Shown: positions 42,295-52,114, counted from the first letter of the stretch. The stretch is DNA of 64,000 bases from an uncultured Oscillospiraceae bacterium (GCA_934481445.1 CAKSPC010000005.1:1-64000); one strand, 5' to 3'. Numbers and translations: made by a program. Notes: generated by a model not told the origin, from the letters alone.

Positions 42295-43584
42295 ATGAGA
42301 TCATCCCGCATATTACATACCGCCGCAGCAGTTGTCGCTGCGTGCTCCGTCCTGCTGAGCGGCTGCTCCGTTAAGGTGGGCACAAACAGAAAGGTAGACG
42401 ACAACGCCGTTGTGGCGCACCCCACAGCGCAGGGCGCCGACAATGACGACATGAAGATAAAATACATCGACTTTGCCAAGGAATACAAATATTACCTCAA
42501 GGGTCAGTCGATAACCGACGACACTGCGGACAGTGTTGCCTCCACCTGCATGACGCAGCGCGCGAACATCATAAACTATCTCATAAACGAGAAGATAATC
42601 TTCGCAAAGGCAAAGGAGCTGGGCTTATACGACCTCACCGACGAAGAAATGAACGCCGTTGAGCAGGAATACAATGACCTTGTCGACGAGCAGGTAGAGT
42701 ATTTCGGCAGCAATGCCGACTACGGCACCGAGGAGAGCGTCAGCGATGAGGAAAAGGCTCAGCGCGGCGGCGAATTATTCGATGAATACCTTGCGGACTG
42801 CGGGCTTGACCGCGACGACCTTCTCATGTGGCAGGTAAGCGCGAAGATAACCGAAAAGGTTCAGGCGGAGGTGACAAAGGACGTCACCACCGAATACAGC
42901 GAGGCGCAGGAAAAGTTCGATTCCTATGTTGAAAGCATAAAGCAGCTTTACGCCGACGATCCCTCCGAATACGAAACGGGAAGCTACTCCGCATTCTGGG
43001 TGCCCGAGGGCTCCCGCAGGATAAAGCACATCCTCCTCGGCTTCAGCGACGCCCTCACGGATGAGATAAAGTCCTGCCGCGAAAACGGCGACGACGCGGG
43101 CGCCGATAAGCTCAGGGCGCAGCAGGCGGAGAATATGGCGGTGCAGATAAACGAGGTCATGGAGCAGATAGAGCAGGGCGTTTCGTTTGACGACCTTATT
43201 ACGCAGTACAGCGCCGACCTCACCGGCTCTTCCATGAACCCCGACGGATACCTGCTTGTTCCCGACGGCACAAGCTTCATGACGGAGTTCCAGCAGGCGG
43301 CTTTCGAGATGGAGAACGTCGGCGACATCACCACCTGCATAACCGATTACGGCGTGCATATCATGCTGTACGCCGCAGACGCGGAAGTTACCGACGAGGA
43401 GATAAAATCCTACGTCGACTACATCTACGAAACCCTTTCCGAGGGCAAGGCAGAAAACGCGTTCAGCGAAACGCTCAACGCATGGAAAACAGAGTATGAT
43501 TATCAGATAGACTACGACGCGCTGGATATAACCGTAGCCGAGGAAACCACAGAATCCTCCGACACATCCTCCGACGCAGCGTAA
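42295..43584 (+). CDS. PrsA-like peptidyl-prolyl isomerase lipoprotein 1
   Basis: 429 residues. Signal peptide with lipobox LLSGC, a SurA/PrsA N-terminal helical region (EYKYYLKGQSITDDTADSV, NYLINEKIIFAKAKELGL) and a parvulin-type rotamase region (RRIKHILLGFSDAL … GVSFDDLITQYS … YGVHIMLYA). PrsA proteins help secreted proteins fold outside the membrane. The rotamase is interrupted by an Ala/Glu helix insertion (residues ~260-300). AAAGGAAAA precedes ATG. The next gene is its paralogue. Confidence 0.85.
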   Translation: MRSSRILHTAAAVVAACSVLLSGCSVKVGTNRKVDDNAVVAHPTAQGADNDDMKIKYIDFAKEYKYYLKGQSITDDTADSVASTCMTQRANIINYLINEKIIFAKAKELGLYDLTDEEMNAVEQEYNDLVDEQVEYFGSNADYGTEESVSDEEKAQRGGELFDEYLADCGLDRDDLLMWQVSAKITEKVQAEVTKDVTTEYSEAQEKFDSYVESIKQLYADDPSEYETGSYSAFWVPEGSRRIKHILLGFSDALTDEIKSCRENGDDAGADKLRAQQAENMAVQINEVMEQIEQGVSFDDLITQYSADLTGSSMNPDGYLLVPDGTSFMTEFQQAAFEMENVGDITTCITDYGVHIMLYAADAEVTDEEIKSYVDYIYETLSEGKAENAFSETLNAWKTEYDYQIDYDALDITVAEETTESSDTSSDAA

Positions 43585-43610
43585 TTCACCCAAGGGAAAG
43601 GACATACAAA

Positions 43611-44972
43611 ATGAAAGCGAAAAAAATAATTGCACTGCTTGCCGCTGCAGCGGTAATAATGACAGCGGCGGGCTGCTCGAATAACACTTCATCCGACAGC
43701 AGCGAGAGCGCTGTTACTGATACATCCGATACATCGGATACAGTTTCTTCCGACACCTCAGGGGATGCGTCGGACGAGAGCACGGAAACAGGCTCCGTAC
43801 TCACCGCGGACACGGCGGCGGACTTCGTTATCGCAAGCTGCGAGGGCAGGGAGGATATGAACGTTACCTTCGGGCAGTTCCTCAAGGAATACAAGTATTA
43901 TATGCAGAACTACGGTCTGACCGACGACACCTCCGGCGACAACGCCGAAGTGCTCCGGCAGCAGCGCGAGCGTATCGTGAACTATCTTATAAACGAGCAG
44001 ATATTCAGGGTCAAATTCGCCGAGCTGCTCCCCGAATTTACCGAGGAGGAGCTTGCGCAGATACAGGCCTACGGCGACGATCAGATCTCTCAGATGAAGC
44101 AGTCCTGCAAGGACGGAATTTCCTCCGCAAGCGTCGAGAAATACACCGACGAGGAGCTCACCAAGATGGCGGACGACGCGTTTTCCTCTATCCTTGCCGA
44201 GTGCGGGCTTACCGAGGAGGATTTTCACGACTGGGCGTACACCGCGGCAATTCAGGATAAGCTTTCGGAATATGTAAACAAGGATTTCACACTGGATTAT
44301 TCCGAGGCGGAAACTCAGCTTCAGAATGTTATCGACGGCGCTAAATCAAGCTATGAAAGCGACCCCGCCAACTATGACGGAAACAGCTTTTCCTCCGTGT
44401 ATATCCCCGAGGGCTCCCGCTATATCGAGCAGATAGCGCTGAAGCTTCCCGACGCTGATATAACCGAGATAAACGACCTGCGCGACAGCGGCGACGACGA
44501 GGGCGCAGACAAGCTCCGCGCGGAAAAGCTCAAGTCCCTTGACGAAAAGCTTGCGGAGGTGCAGGCAAAGATAGACGGCGGCGAGGATTTCGAAGCGCTG
44601 ATGAAAGAATACAGCGACGACAGCGACACCTCCGCGAAGTACCTCATCACCCCCGGCTCGGAAATTTACGTCGACGGGCTGTCCGAAGCGGCGATGGGAA
44701 TTGAAGAGGTCGGCGGGATGACTACATTCGGCTCCGACTACGGCTATCATATCATCAAAAACCTCGGCACCGCGGAGGTCGACCCCGAGGAAACCAAGGA
44801 AATGACGCAGGCGATATACGACTACCTGCTTACGAATTACAAGGCATCAAACTTCAACGCCGCCGTGCGCGAGTGGCGCGAGGAATACAACTTCACCATC
44901 GACCGCGGCGTGCTCCTTCTCGCGGAGGAAACCGACGCCGCAGCGGAAAGCAGCGCCGAATCGGCGGAATAA
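43611..44972 (+). CDS. PrsA-like peptidyl-prolyl isomerase lipoprotein 2
   Basis: 453 residues, same architecture as its upstream neighbour: signal peptide with lipobox TAAGC, a Ser/Asp/Thr-rich linker of about 45 residues, helical chaperone region (LKEYKYYMQNYGLTDDT, NYLINEQIFRVKFAEL), and rotamase part with the same insertion (EINDLRDSGDDEGADKLRAE) and GSDYGYHIIKNLG. The two genes are 26 bases apart and look like a tandem duplication that has diverged. Both sequences are strongly acidic, common for secreted proteins. Confidence 0.85.
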   Translation: MKAKKIIALLAAAAVIMTAAGCSNNTSSDSSESAVTDTSDTSDTVSSDTSGDASDESTETGSVLTADTAADFVIASCEGREDMNVTFGQFLKEYKYYMQNYGLTDDTSGDNAEVLRQQRERIVNYLINEQIFRVKFAELLPEFTEEELAQIQAYGDDQISQMKQSCKDGISSASVEKYTDEELTKMADDAFSSILAECGLTEEDFHDWAYTAAIQDKLSEYVNKDFTLDYSEAETQLQNVIDGAKSSYESDPANYDGNSFSSVYIPEGSRYIEQIALKLPDADITEINDLRDSGDDEGADKLRAEKLKSLDEKLAEVQAKIDGGEDFEALMKEYSDDSDTSAKYLITPGSEIYVDGLSEAAMGIEEVGGMTTFGSDYGYHIIKNLGTAEVDPEETKEMTQAIYDYLLTNYKASNFNAAVREWREEYNFTIDRGVLLLAEETDAAAESSAESAE

Positions 44973-44993
44973 TACGAACGACAGGATAATTAT

Positions 44994-46286
44994 ATGAACA
45001 CACCGATAGTTGATTTTTTAGAGAAATACACCCGTGACAACAGACTGCGCCTGCATATGCCGGGGCACAACGGCGAATTTCCTCATGACATCACCGAGAT
45101 AGAGGGAGCGGACAGCCTTTTCGAAAGCGATACCACCGGCGGCATAATCGCGCAGAGCGAGCAGATAGCCTCCAAAATATTCGGCTCGGCAAAGACCTGC
45201 TATTCCTGCGGGGGGAGCACCCTCGCGATACAGACGGCGCTGGCGGTGCTTAAATCGCAGGGAGTGAACACCGTTGCGGCTTCGAGGTATTCCCACAGGA
45301 GCCTTGCGGCGGCTGCGGCGACGCTCAGGCTGAACATAAAGTGGCTCTATCCCAAGGAATATCTCAGCGCGGACGTCGAGTATAATGCAGAGGCGCTCCG
45401 CGGCGCGGACGCGGTTTTCATCCCGAATATCGACTACTACGGCGGGACATGGAAGTTCGTAAAGCCGAACATCCCCGTTGTTGTGGACAACGCCCACGGC
45501 GCATACTTAAAATTCGTGGACAAACGCAAATTCGGCACGCAGTATCTTCATCCGCTGGAGCTGGGCTTCCCGCTGATGAGCGCGGAATCGGCTCACAAGA
45601 CCCTGCCGGTGCTCACCGGCGGAGCGTACCTCCACTTTGCAAAGGGCACGGATTTTTCCCGCGCAAAGGAGTTCATGGGAATATTCGGCTCGTCAAGCCC
45701 ATCTTATCTTATTATGGAGAGCCTTGACAGATTTAACGGGCTTCTCGCGGCGGATGTGCAGTCCGTCACACGCGCCTGCGAAGCGGTGGCGGTGCTGAAA
45801 GCAAAGGTGGAGAAAGCGGGCGTGCCGCTTAAAAAGACCGACCCGCTCCGTATCGTCATCAACGCCCGCGAGAGCGGCATGAGTGGATATGACTACGCGG
45901 CGTTTCTGCGGAAAAACGGCGTGGAGTGCGAAATGGCGGACGAAAACCGCGTCGTGCTTCTGTTCTCCTCCGCGACCACCGTCAAGGACTGCGAGCGCGC
46001 GGAAATGGCTCTGCTGTTCGCGCCGCAGACGAAGCCGCTCCCCATCGTTGAATATCCCGTTATAAAGCCCACGGCGGAGATGCCGATATACGAAGCGCTG
46101 TTCAAGCCGCAGAAGCTTGTCCCCGTGCAGAACGCGGGCGGAGAGGTATGCGCCGGCATGAAGGCCCCCTGTCCCCCGGGCGTGCCGCTGGTAATGCCCG
46201 GCGAGATAATCGACCATTATGTTGTGGAAGCGCTGATGAAATACGGCGTGAAGTACATATCCGTAATAGACAGGTCGCGCCGCTGA
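44994..46286 (+). CDS. Orn/Lys/Arg decarboxylase-family PLP enzyme
   Basis: 430 residues: RLHMPGHNGEFPHDITEI at the N terminus, GGSTLAIQTAL, VVDNAHGAYLKF, and AESAHKTLPVLTGGAYLH with the PLP-binding Lys202. It belongs to the fold-I Orn/Lys/Arg decarboxylases and lacks the N-terminal wing domain of the large inducible enzymes, like the SpeA-type arginine decarboxylases of Bacillus. It may start polyamine synthesis, but the amino acid cannot be told from sequence. It follows the PrsA pair after 21 bases and ends one base from a convergent gene. Confidence 0.88.
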   Translation: MNTPIVDFLEKYTRDNRLRLHMPGHNGEFPHDITEIEGADSLFESDTTGGIIAQSEQIASKIFGSAKTCYSCGGSTLAIQTALAVLKSQGVNTVAASRYSHRSLAAAAATLRLNIKWLYPKEYLSADVEYNAEALRGADAVFIPNIDYYGGTWKFVKPNIPVVVDNAHGAYLKFVDKRKFGTQYLHPLELGFPLMSAESAHKTLPVLTGGAYLHFAKGTDFSRAKEFMGIFGSSSPSYLIMESLDRFNGLLAADVQSVTRACEAVAVLKAKVEKAGVPLKKTDPLRIVINARESGMSGYDYAAFLRKNGVECEMADENRVVLLFSSATTVKDCERAEMALLFAPQTKPLPIVEYPVIKPTAEMPIYEALFKPQKLVPVQNAGGEVCAGMKAPCPPGVPLVMPGEIIDHYVVEALMKYGVKYISVIDRSRR

Positions 46287-46287
46287 T

Positions 46288-47520
46288 TTACAGTCTTGAA
46301 ACAAAGTGCCGCGCGCCGTCCGCTGGCACCTGCCGCAGACGCACGGTCACGCGCTCGTGGAATACAATGCGGCAGTCGCAGAATCCGCCGCGCTTCTGAA
46401 GCGGGTTTTGTATTATCTCCGCCGAAACTATGCTGTTTCTGCGGGAATACACCGTGTACAGCCGCGCAAAGCGTCGGGAGGATATCCTGATGATCTCCCC
46501 CTGCGACATCCCCGAGCGGAACATATAGGCCGCATACACCGCGGCGGTCCACAAAAATGCCGCCATCCCGCACCACAGCGCGGTTTTCAGCAGCTCGGCG
46601 TAGCGCAGTATCCCCGCGCCCTGCATAAGCGCGACGAGTATCAGCGCGGCGGCAAATCCCGCGCCCCAGCCCAGCGGAAGCGCGCAGTGCCCGAAAAGGG
46701 CGCGCTTCGGCGGCGATACCGAGTTTTTTTCGCCATGCGGAAGTTTTCCCAGCAGGGCGCGTATCAGTTTTTGTGATTTTTCGCGGCGGGTCGGCGGGAG
46801 TATCATCTCGCCGCGCAGGTACAGCGGCGAGTATTTTGTGACCAGCGTCGCGGCGGTATCGCAGGCGGAAAAACAGCATGGCTGCCCGACGGAGATGTAG
46901 GTTTCCCGCAGGGTGAACAGCCCGCGCCGCACCGCCGCGACGCCGCCGTATATCGTAACGCGGAAGTGTGCCATCGCGGTGACTTTTTTCAGCAGCGCGA
47001 ACACCCACGCCGCAAAAACGAACACCGCCAGCACTGCGGCAACCCCAGGCACCGCGATATGAAGCAGCGAAAGCACCTCAGAAACGCCCTCGGCGGTGTT
47101 CTGTATCGCGGCGAGAATGCTGTCATAGTATGCGCTGCCGAATATGGCGCCGATACGCCGCACCGTCGCGGAGAAAATTACAACGCCGCTCAGCGCGCGG
47201 GTGTCGATGAAAGCCCCGAAAAGCACCGAAGAGGTTTTCGGGCGAAGCGCCGCGCCCCTGGTTTTCGGGAGAAACGGCAGCGGCTCGTCCTTTTGCAGGT
47301 AGAATTCCACGGCTTTTCCCCCGAGGGTGCGCAGCGTTATCTGTTTTGCGCGGAGAATGCGCAGCAGCGGCGTGCGGCGTATCTCCACGACGGTCACAGA
47401 GCGCAGGTGCAGGGTGCTTGTCCTTACGAAAAACAGTCCCTTTCCGACAACGATTTCCCCGCCGCGGAAGTGTACGCTTACGAAAAAGCGGCGGAGAATA
47501 TAATAAAAAAGTATATCCAT
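46288..47520 (-). CDS. Membrane protein with PH-like (YdbT-type) domain
   Basis: 410 residues. The N-terminal ~100 (FRGGEIVVGKGLFFVRTST … VTVVEIRRTPLLRILRAKQI) match bacterial PH-like domains of the YdbT/YdbS type, and at least four membrane helices follow (VLSLLHIAVPGVAAVLAVFVFAAWV, AGFAAALILVALMQGAGI, ALWCGMAAFLWTAAVYAAY), with a second PH-like segment near the end (FARLYTVYSRRNSIVSAEI). Such proteins are poorly understood. No ribosome binding site is obvious before the ATG. Only 24 bases separate it from glmU. Confidence 0.75.
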   Translation of the reverse strand: MDILFYYILRRFFVSVHFRGGEIVVGKGLFFVRTSTLHLRSVTVVEIRRTPLLRILRAKQITLRTLGGKAVEFYLQKDEPLPFLPKTRGAALRPKTSSVLFGAFIDTRALSGVVIFSATVRRIGAIFGSAYYDSILAAIQNTAEGVSEVLSLLHIAVPGVAAVLAVFVFAAWVFALLKKVTAMAHFRVTIYGGVAAVRRGLFTLRETYISVGQPCCFSACDTAATLVTKYSPLYLRGEMILPPTRREKSQKLIRALLGKLPHGEKNSVSPPKRALFGHCALPLGWGAGFAAALILVALMQGAGILRYAELLKTALWCGMAAFLWTAAVYAAYMFRSGMSQGEIIRISSRRFARLYTVYSRRNSIVSAEIIQNPLQKRGGFCDCRIVFHERVTVRLRQVPADGARHFVSRL

Positions 47521-47544
47521 ATTATTTATAAAGAGGTAATTACC

Positions 47545-48909
47545 ATGAAAACAGGTTGTATCATTCTTGCGGGCGGCGCGGGAAAGCGCATGAAATCCGA
47601 CAAGCCCAAGGTGCTATGCGAGGTGCTTAAAAAGCCCATGCTCGGCTGGGTGCTGGACGCGGCGGAGAAATTCGGCTTCGACAGGATAGCGGTCGTTACG
47701 GGATACAAGCGCGAGCAGACCGAGGAGTACATAAAATCCCGCGGCGGAAATATCGAGGTGTTCTACCAGCCGGAGCAGAAAGGCACCGGCGACGCGGTGA
47801 ACTGCGCCATTGACCTCATACGCGACACCGACCATGTATGCGTGCTCAACGGTGACGCGCCCTTTATCGACGCGGACACCATCAGCGAAGCGCTTACCTG
47901 CATGATGACAAGGCGGGCGAATGCGGTGGTTATCTCCGCCGAGATATCCGACCCGACGGGATACGGCAGGATAATTCGCGAGCGCGGCGGCTTCAGAGCC
48001 ATCCGCGAACAAAAGGATTGTTCCCCCGAGGAGGAAAAAATATGCGAGGTAAATAGCGGCGCATACTGGTTCCTTTCCGACCTGCTGGCGGAGGCGCTGC
48101 CGAAGCTCCGCGCGGACAACGCCGCGGGTGAGTATTACCTCACCGACTGCATCGAGCTTCTCGGAAATTCCGCCGCATACCCTAGCGAAAACCCCGATAT
48201 CGTGCTCGGCGCAAATTCCCGCCGCGCGCTGTACGAGCTCAACGAGATCGCGAGAAAGCGCGTGCTTTACCGCCTGATGGACGAGGGCGTGGGATTTATC
48301 TCCCTCGACGGAATAATCATCTCCCCCGATGTAAAAATAGGTATGGATACCACAATACTGCCGAACACGGTGATCCTCGGAAAAACCGTCATCGGCGCGA
48401 ACTGCGAGATAGGCGCGAACAGCCACATTGAGGACTGCACCATCGGAAACAACGTAATCCTGAACAATGTTCAGGCGTATTCCTCCGCTGTCGAGGACAA
48501 CGTGAAGATAGGCCCGTTTGCGCAGCTCCGCCCCGGAACGACGATAAGAAAGGGCGTTAAGATAGGCGACTTCGTCGAGATAAAGAACAGCGACATCGGA
48601 GAGAACACCGCCGTGGCGCACCTTACCTACCTCGGGGACAGCACCGTCGGCAGGGGTGTAAACTTCGGCTGCGGCTGCGTCACTGCGAACTACGACGGCA
48701 TCAACAAATACCGTACCGAAATAGGCGACCACGCGTTCATCGGCTGCAACACCAACCTCATCGCCCCCGTAAAGGTCGGGGAGAACGCCACCACCGCCGC
48801 AGGCTCGACCATAACCAAGGAAGTCCCCGCGAATTCCCTCGCGGTGGAGCGCGGGCAGGTTCGCGTTATAGAAAACTGGGGCAAGAACGCCCTGCGGAAG
48901 AAAAAGTAA
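47545..48909 (+). CDS. glmU: Bifunctional UDP-GlcNAc synthesis enzyme GlmU
   Basis: 454 residues from ATG 47545 (AGAGGT upstream); an open frame extends left to 46966 without signal and overlaps the divergent gene, so it is not used. Uridylyltransferase half: ILAGGAGKRMKSDKPKVL, GTGDAVNCAI, LNGDAPFI. Acetyltransferase half: left-handed beta-helix hexapeptide repeats (IGANCEIGANSHIEDCTIGNN…) with the conserved NYDG and AAGSTI. It makes UDP-GlcNAc for the cell wall. The only promoter-like sequence is TATAAT at 47499, inside the divergent gene's 5' end. Confidence 0.96.
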   Translation: MKTGCIILAGGAGKRMKSDKPKVLCEVLKKPMLGWVLDAAEKFGFDRIAVVTGYKREQTEEYIKSRGGNIEVFYQPEQKGTGDAVNCAIDLIRDTDHVCVLNGDAPFIDADTISEALTCMMTRRANAVVISAEISDPTGYGRIIRERGGFRAIREQKDCSPEEEKICEVNSGAYWFLSDLLAEALPKLRADNAAGEYYLTDCIELLGNSAAYPSENPDIVLGANSRRALYELNEIARKRVLYRLMDEGVGFISLDGIIISPDVKIGMDTTILPNTVILGKTVIGANCEIGANSHIEDCTIGNNVILNNVQAYSSAVEDNVKIGPFAQLRPGTTIRKGVKIGDFVEIKNSDIGENTAVAHLTYLGDSTVGRGVNFGCGCVTANYDGINKYRTEIGDHAFIGCNTNLIAPVKVGENATTAAGSTITKEVPANSLAVERGQVRVIENWGKNALRKKK

Positions 48910-48921
48910 CGGAGGAAGCAT

Positions 48922-49440
48922 ATGAAGGCTCTGGTGGTTGTTGATTATCAGGTGGATTTTGTGAACGGCGCCCTTGGCTTCGCGGGGGCGGAGAAGCTTG
49001 AACCCATTATTCTCGAAAAGATAGAAAACTGCCGCAGAAACGGCGGTCAGGTGATTTTCACGCTGGATACCCACGGCGAAAACTACCTTGAAACCGCCGA
49101 GGGCAGGCAGCTTCCGATACCGCACTGCGTCGACGGCACGGCGGGACATAAGCTTTTCGGAAAGATCGCGCAGGCGGTGCGGGAGGAGGACATCGTAATT
49201 AAAAAGCCGTCCTTCGGCTCGCTGGAGCTTGCCGACCTGCTTAAAAAATGCGGCTTCGCCGAGGTGGAGCTATGCGGACTTGTAACAGATATCTGCGTTA
49301 TCTCGAACGCGATCATCGCCAAGGCGGCGCTGCCCGAAAGCGTCGTTACAGTGGGCGGGAATGCCTGTGCCTGCGCAGACCCCGCGGCGCATGAAAGGGC
49401 GCTGGCGGTTATGAAGGGCGTTCAGATAAACGTCATATAA
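48922..49440 (+). CDS. pncA: Nicotinamidase (isochorismatase family)
   Basis: 172 residues. Catalytic triad residues are visible: Asp8 in VVVDYQVDF, Lys in IVIKKPSFGSLE and Cys in GLVTDICVISNA. Isochorismatase-family members hydrolyse amides; nicotinamidase is supported by the next gene, nicotinate phosphoribosyltransferase, because the two steps are consecutive in NAD salvage. GGAGG precedes ATG. It starts 12 bases after glmU. Confidence 0.88.
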   Translation: MKALVVVDYQVDFVNGALGFAGAEKLEPIILEKIENCRRNGGQVIFTLDTHGENYLETAEGRQLPIPHCVDGTAGHKLFGKIAQAVREEDIVIKKPSFGSLELADLLKKCGFAEVELCGLVTDICVISNAIIAKAALPESVVTVGGNACACADPAAHERALAVMKGVQINVI

Positions 49441-49467
49441 AAAGGCTGTAAAAAGGGGAGAAGTACA

Positions 49468-50913
49468 ATGATAAACGAACAGAACTGCACCATGCTCTGC
49501 GATTTTTATCAGCTCACAATGGGCAACGGTTACTACAAAACAAGTCACGCGAACCGTATTGCGTATTTCGATGTGTTTTTCAGGCGCATTCCCGACGGCG
49601 GCGGATATGCCGTCTGCGCGGGACTGGAACAAGTCATGAATTACATCGAGGGGCTTCATTTCAGCGAGGAGGACATCGCCTACCTGCGCACCAAAGGCAT
49701 TTTTGACGAGGGATTTCTTGATTATCTGCGGAATTTCAGGTTCGAGGGCGACATTTACGCCATCCCCGAGGGAACTCCCGTTTTCCCGTATGAGCCGCTT
49801 ATCACCGTCCGCGCCCCCGCGATACAGGCGCAGCTCATTGAAACCATGCTGCTTCTGCTGACAAATCATCAGTCGCTCATCGCCACCAAGGCGAGCAGGA
49901 TAGTCCGCGCGGCGCAGGGAAGAGCCGTATCGGAATTCGGCTCAAGGCGAGCGCAGGGCGCCAGCGGCGCGGTGCTCGGCGCAAGGGCGGCGTACATCGG
50001 CGGCTGCGCGGGTACTGCCTGCGTTCTCGCGGACGAGATGTATCACGTCCCCGCCACGGGAACAATGGCGCACAGCTGGGTGCAGATGTTCGACAGCGAG
50101 CTTGAAGCATTCGAGGAATACTGCCGGATTTACCCGAATGGCGCTGTTCTGCTTGTGGATACCTACAACGTGCTGAAATCCGGAGTGCCGAATGCAATAA
50201 AGGCGTTTGATAACATTCTGAAGCCGCTCGGCGCGCGCCCCGCGGGCATACGCCTTGATTCGGGCGATATCGCGTATCTCTCCGCCGAGGCAAGAAAAAT
50301 GCTGGACGAAGCGGGCTACCCCGACTGCAAGATAGTAGCCTCCAACAGCCTTGACGAGCACATCATAACCGACCTGCTGCGGCAGGACGCGCAGATAGAT
50401 CTTTTCGGAGTCGGCGAGCGGCTCATAACCGCTTCCAGCGAGCCTGTTTTCGGCGGAGTGTACAAGCTTGCCGCCACGGAGGAAAACGGCGTCATCACCC
50501 CGAAAATAAAGATCAGCGAAAACGTTGCGAAGATAACCAACCCGCACTACAAGAAGCTTTACCGACTTTACGACAACAAAACCGGCAAGGCGGAGGCGGA
50601 CCTGCTGTGCGTCCACGATGAAGTTATCGACGACACGAAGCCGCTGGAGATATTCGACCCCGACTTTACATGGAAGAGAAAGACCCTCACGGATTTCACC
50701 GCAAAGGAGCTTCAGGTGCCCGTATTCATCGGCGGAAAGCGGGTTTACGATTCCCCCGCGATAGACGACATACGAAATCACTGCTCCGAGCAGCTTGAGA
50801 CCCTGTGGAAATCCGTTCTGCGGTTTGAAAATCCGCACAGATACTACGTCGACCTTTCGCAGAAGCTCTGGGATATCAAGCACGAGCTGCTTTCAAACGG
50901 GGGTAAGACCTGA
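49468..50913 (+). CDS. pncB: Nicotinate phosphoribosyltransferase
   Basis: 481 residues. The family shows DFYQLTMGNGYYK at the N terminus, AVSEFGSRRAQGASGAVLGAR (conserved SRR and phosphorylated-His region), HSWVQMF and LDSGDIAYLS. It turns nicotinate and PRPP into nicotinate mononucleotide, taking the product of the adjacent nicotinamidase. AAGGGGAG precedes ATG at 49468. Its TGA overlaps the ATG of the next gene (TGATG), so translation is coupled. Confidence 0.95.
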   Translation: MINEQNCTMLCDFYQLTMGNGYYKTSHANRIAYFDVFFRRIPDGGGYAVCAGLEQVMNYIEGLHFSEEDIAYLRTKGIFDEGFLDYLRNFRFEGDIYAIPEGTPVFPYEPLITVRAPAIQAQLIETMLLLLTNHQSLIATKASRIVRAAQGRAVSEFGSRRAQGASGAVLGARAAYIGGCAGTACVLADEMYHVPATGTMAHSWVQMFDSELEAFEEYCRIYPNGAVLLVDTYNVLKSGVPNAIKAFDNILKPLGARPAGIRLDSGDIAYLSAEARKMLDEAGYPDCKIVASNSLDEHIITDLLRQDAQIDLFGVGERLITASSEPVFGGVYKLAATEENGVITPKIKISENVAKITNPHYKKLYRLYDNKTGKAEADLLCVHDEVIDDTKPLEIFDPDFTWKRKTLTDFTAKELQVPVFIGGKRVYDSPAIDDIRNHCSEQLETLWKSVLRFENPHRYYVDLSQKLWDIKHELLSNGGKT

Positions 50914-52106
50914 TGCTGCGGGAAACGGTGGAGTATTTCGGGCATAACGTCAGCGCGAGGTATCAGGCGGGGAAATTCTGCGGGTTTGCGCCTGCGGAGT
51001 CCACAGCGGGGTTTATCGACACATCCCCCGCGATGGACGGCAGCCGCGGGATAGCTTTCCTGTGCGATATGCTGCGGGTGAATACCGACGGTACGGTGCG
51101 GCAGGAGTACTATTCGGACATCAGCGAAGTCACGGTGATAAGAAGCTACGAAAGCGCATTCGACGACGAGCTTTCCATACACGGAAACGGTGAGATACGC
51201 ATAAGCGACATATCCCTCAACAAGCCTTTTCTGAAGCAGCTTATCGACACGCTGGTGCGGCAGTATTCCGCCATGACGGACGAGGAGCGGGAGCGCGAAT
51301 GCGCCGAATGCACCGAGTATGCCGCAGGGCGGTTTTCGGGGGAGATAATCCGCGAAAAACAGCCCGTCGCCGTCCCGGATATTTCGGAGAAACCCGCCGA
51401 GCAGACGGAGAATACTCCCGCAGAGGAGAAACCCGCCGGGCAGGCGGTGATCATCCCCGAGAAAGAGCAAGCCGCAGAGGATATCGCGGAGCAGTCCGCA
51501 ATTCAGCCCGAAGCGGAAAATCAGCCCGACATGACATCGGACGAGCTTGACGACCTGCTTGAAGAAGAGGACATCAGCGGGCTTTCCACCGAGGAGCAGC
51601 TTTCGCTGCTGCGAAGTTCGATAGACGAGATAAATTCCCCCGCCGAAACGACTGCGGAGGAAGCAGAGAAAATCCCCGCGGAGGAAACCAAGCCCGCCCT
51701 TACAAAAGAGCCCGAGTCCGACGATATCTACATTGAGGCCAGCGCAAAGCTCCGCGAGATATGCGAGAGCGGAAGGCTGTCCATGGAGCAGATAGAGGGC
51801 GCGCTGCGCGAAAATCTCCTTTCGGCGGCGGACGCTTTCACGGAAATAACCTCCTGCTGCGGGATACCGCCGCAGCTTTCCGAAAGGATATTGCTGCTGA
51901 AAAAGGCGGCGGACGGGCTGGATAAGTATTTTGAGCTAGGCGAGGATATCGCGGCGAGGGCGATGTTTTTCATGCTGTATCAGATGCTTTCCTACTCGGA
52001 CAGGCTGGCGGAAACGGAGGAAACAAAGGAGCGGCTCAACGGCTTTTTCAGAAGATGGGGGCCGTCGGGTATAACCCTCTCGATGCTTGACAGAGGAATA
52101 CGCTGA
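50913..52106 (+). CDS. Uncharacterised acidic protein with coupled start
   Basis: 397 residues starting at ATG 50913, which overlaps the pncB stop. Residues 1-125 look globular (FGHNVSARYQAGKFCGFAPA…, YYSDISEVTVIRSYESAFDD), like a small beta-rich, PH-type domain, without recognisable motifs. Residues ~135-285 are a low-complexity Glu/Pro/Ala linker. Residues 285-397 are helical (IEASAKLREICESGRLSMEQ). No membrane segment. It is not recognised; the coupling only says that it is made together with PncB. Confidence 0.7.
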   Translation: MLRETVEYFGHNVSARYQAGKFCGFAPAESTAGFIDTSPAMDGSRGIAFLCDMLRVNTDGTVRQEYYSDISEVTVIRSYESAFDDELSIHGNGEIRISDISLNKPFLKQLIDTLVRQYSAMTDEERERECAECTEYAAGRFSGEIIREKQPVAVPDISEKPAEQTENTPAEEKPAGQAVIIPEKEQAAEDIAEQSAIQPEAENQPDMTSDELDDLLEEEDISGLSTEEQLSLLRSSIDEINSPAETTAEEAEKIPAEETKPALTKEPESDDIYIEASAKLREICESGRLSMEQIEGALRENLLSAADAFTEITSCCGIPPQLSERILLLKKAADGLDKYFELGEDIAARAMFFMLYQMLSYSDRLAETEETKERLNGFFRRWGPSGITLSMLDRGIR

Positions 52107-52114
52107 GGTAAGAT

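Noticed and set aside
46966-47544. N-terminal extension of glmU by 193 codons
   Set aside because: No start signal is seen there, the sequence is unlike GlmU and it is antisense to the divergent membrane gene. The ATG at 47545 gives the normal GlmU length.
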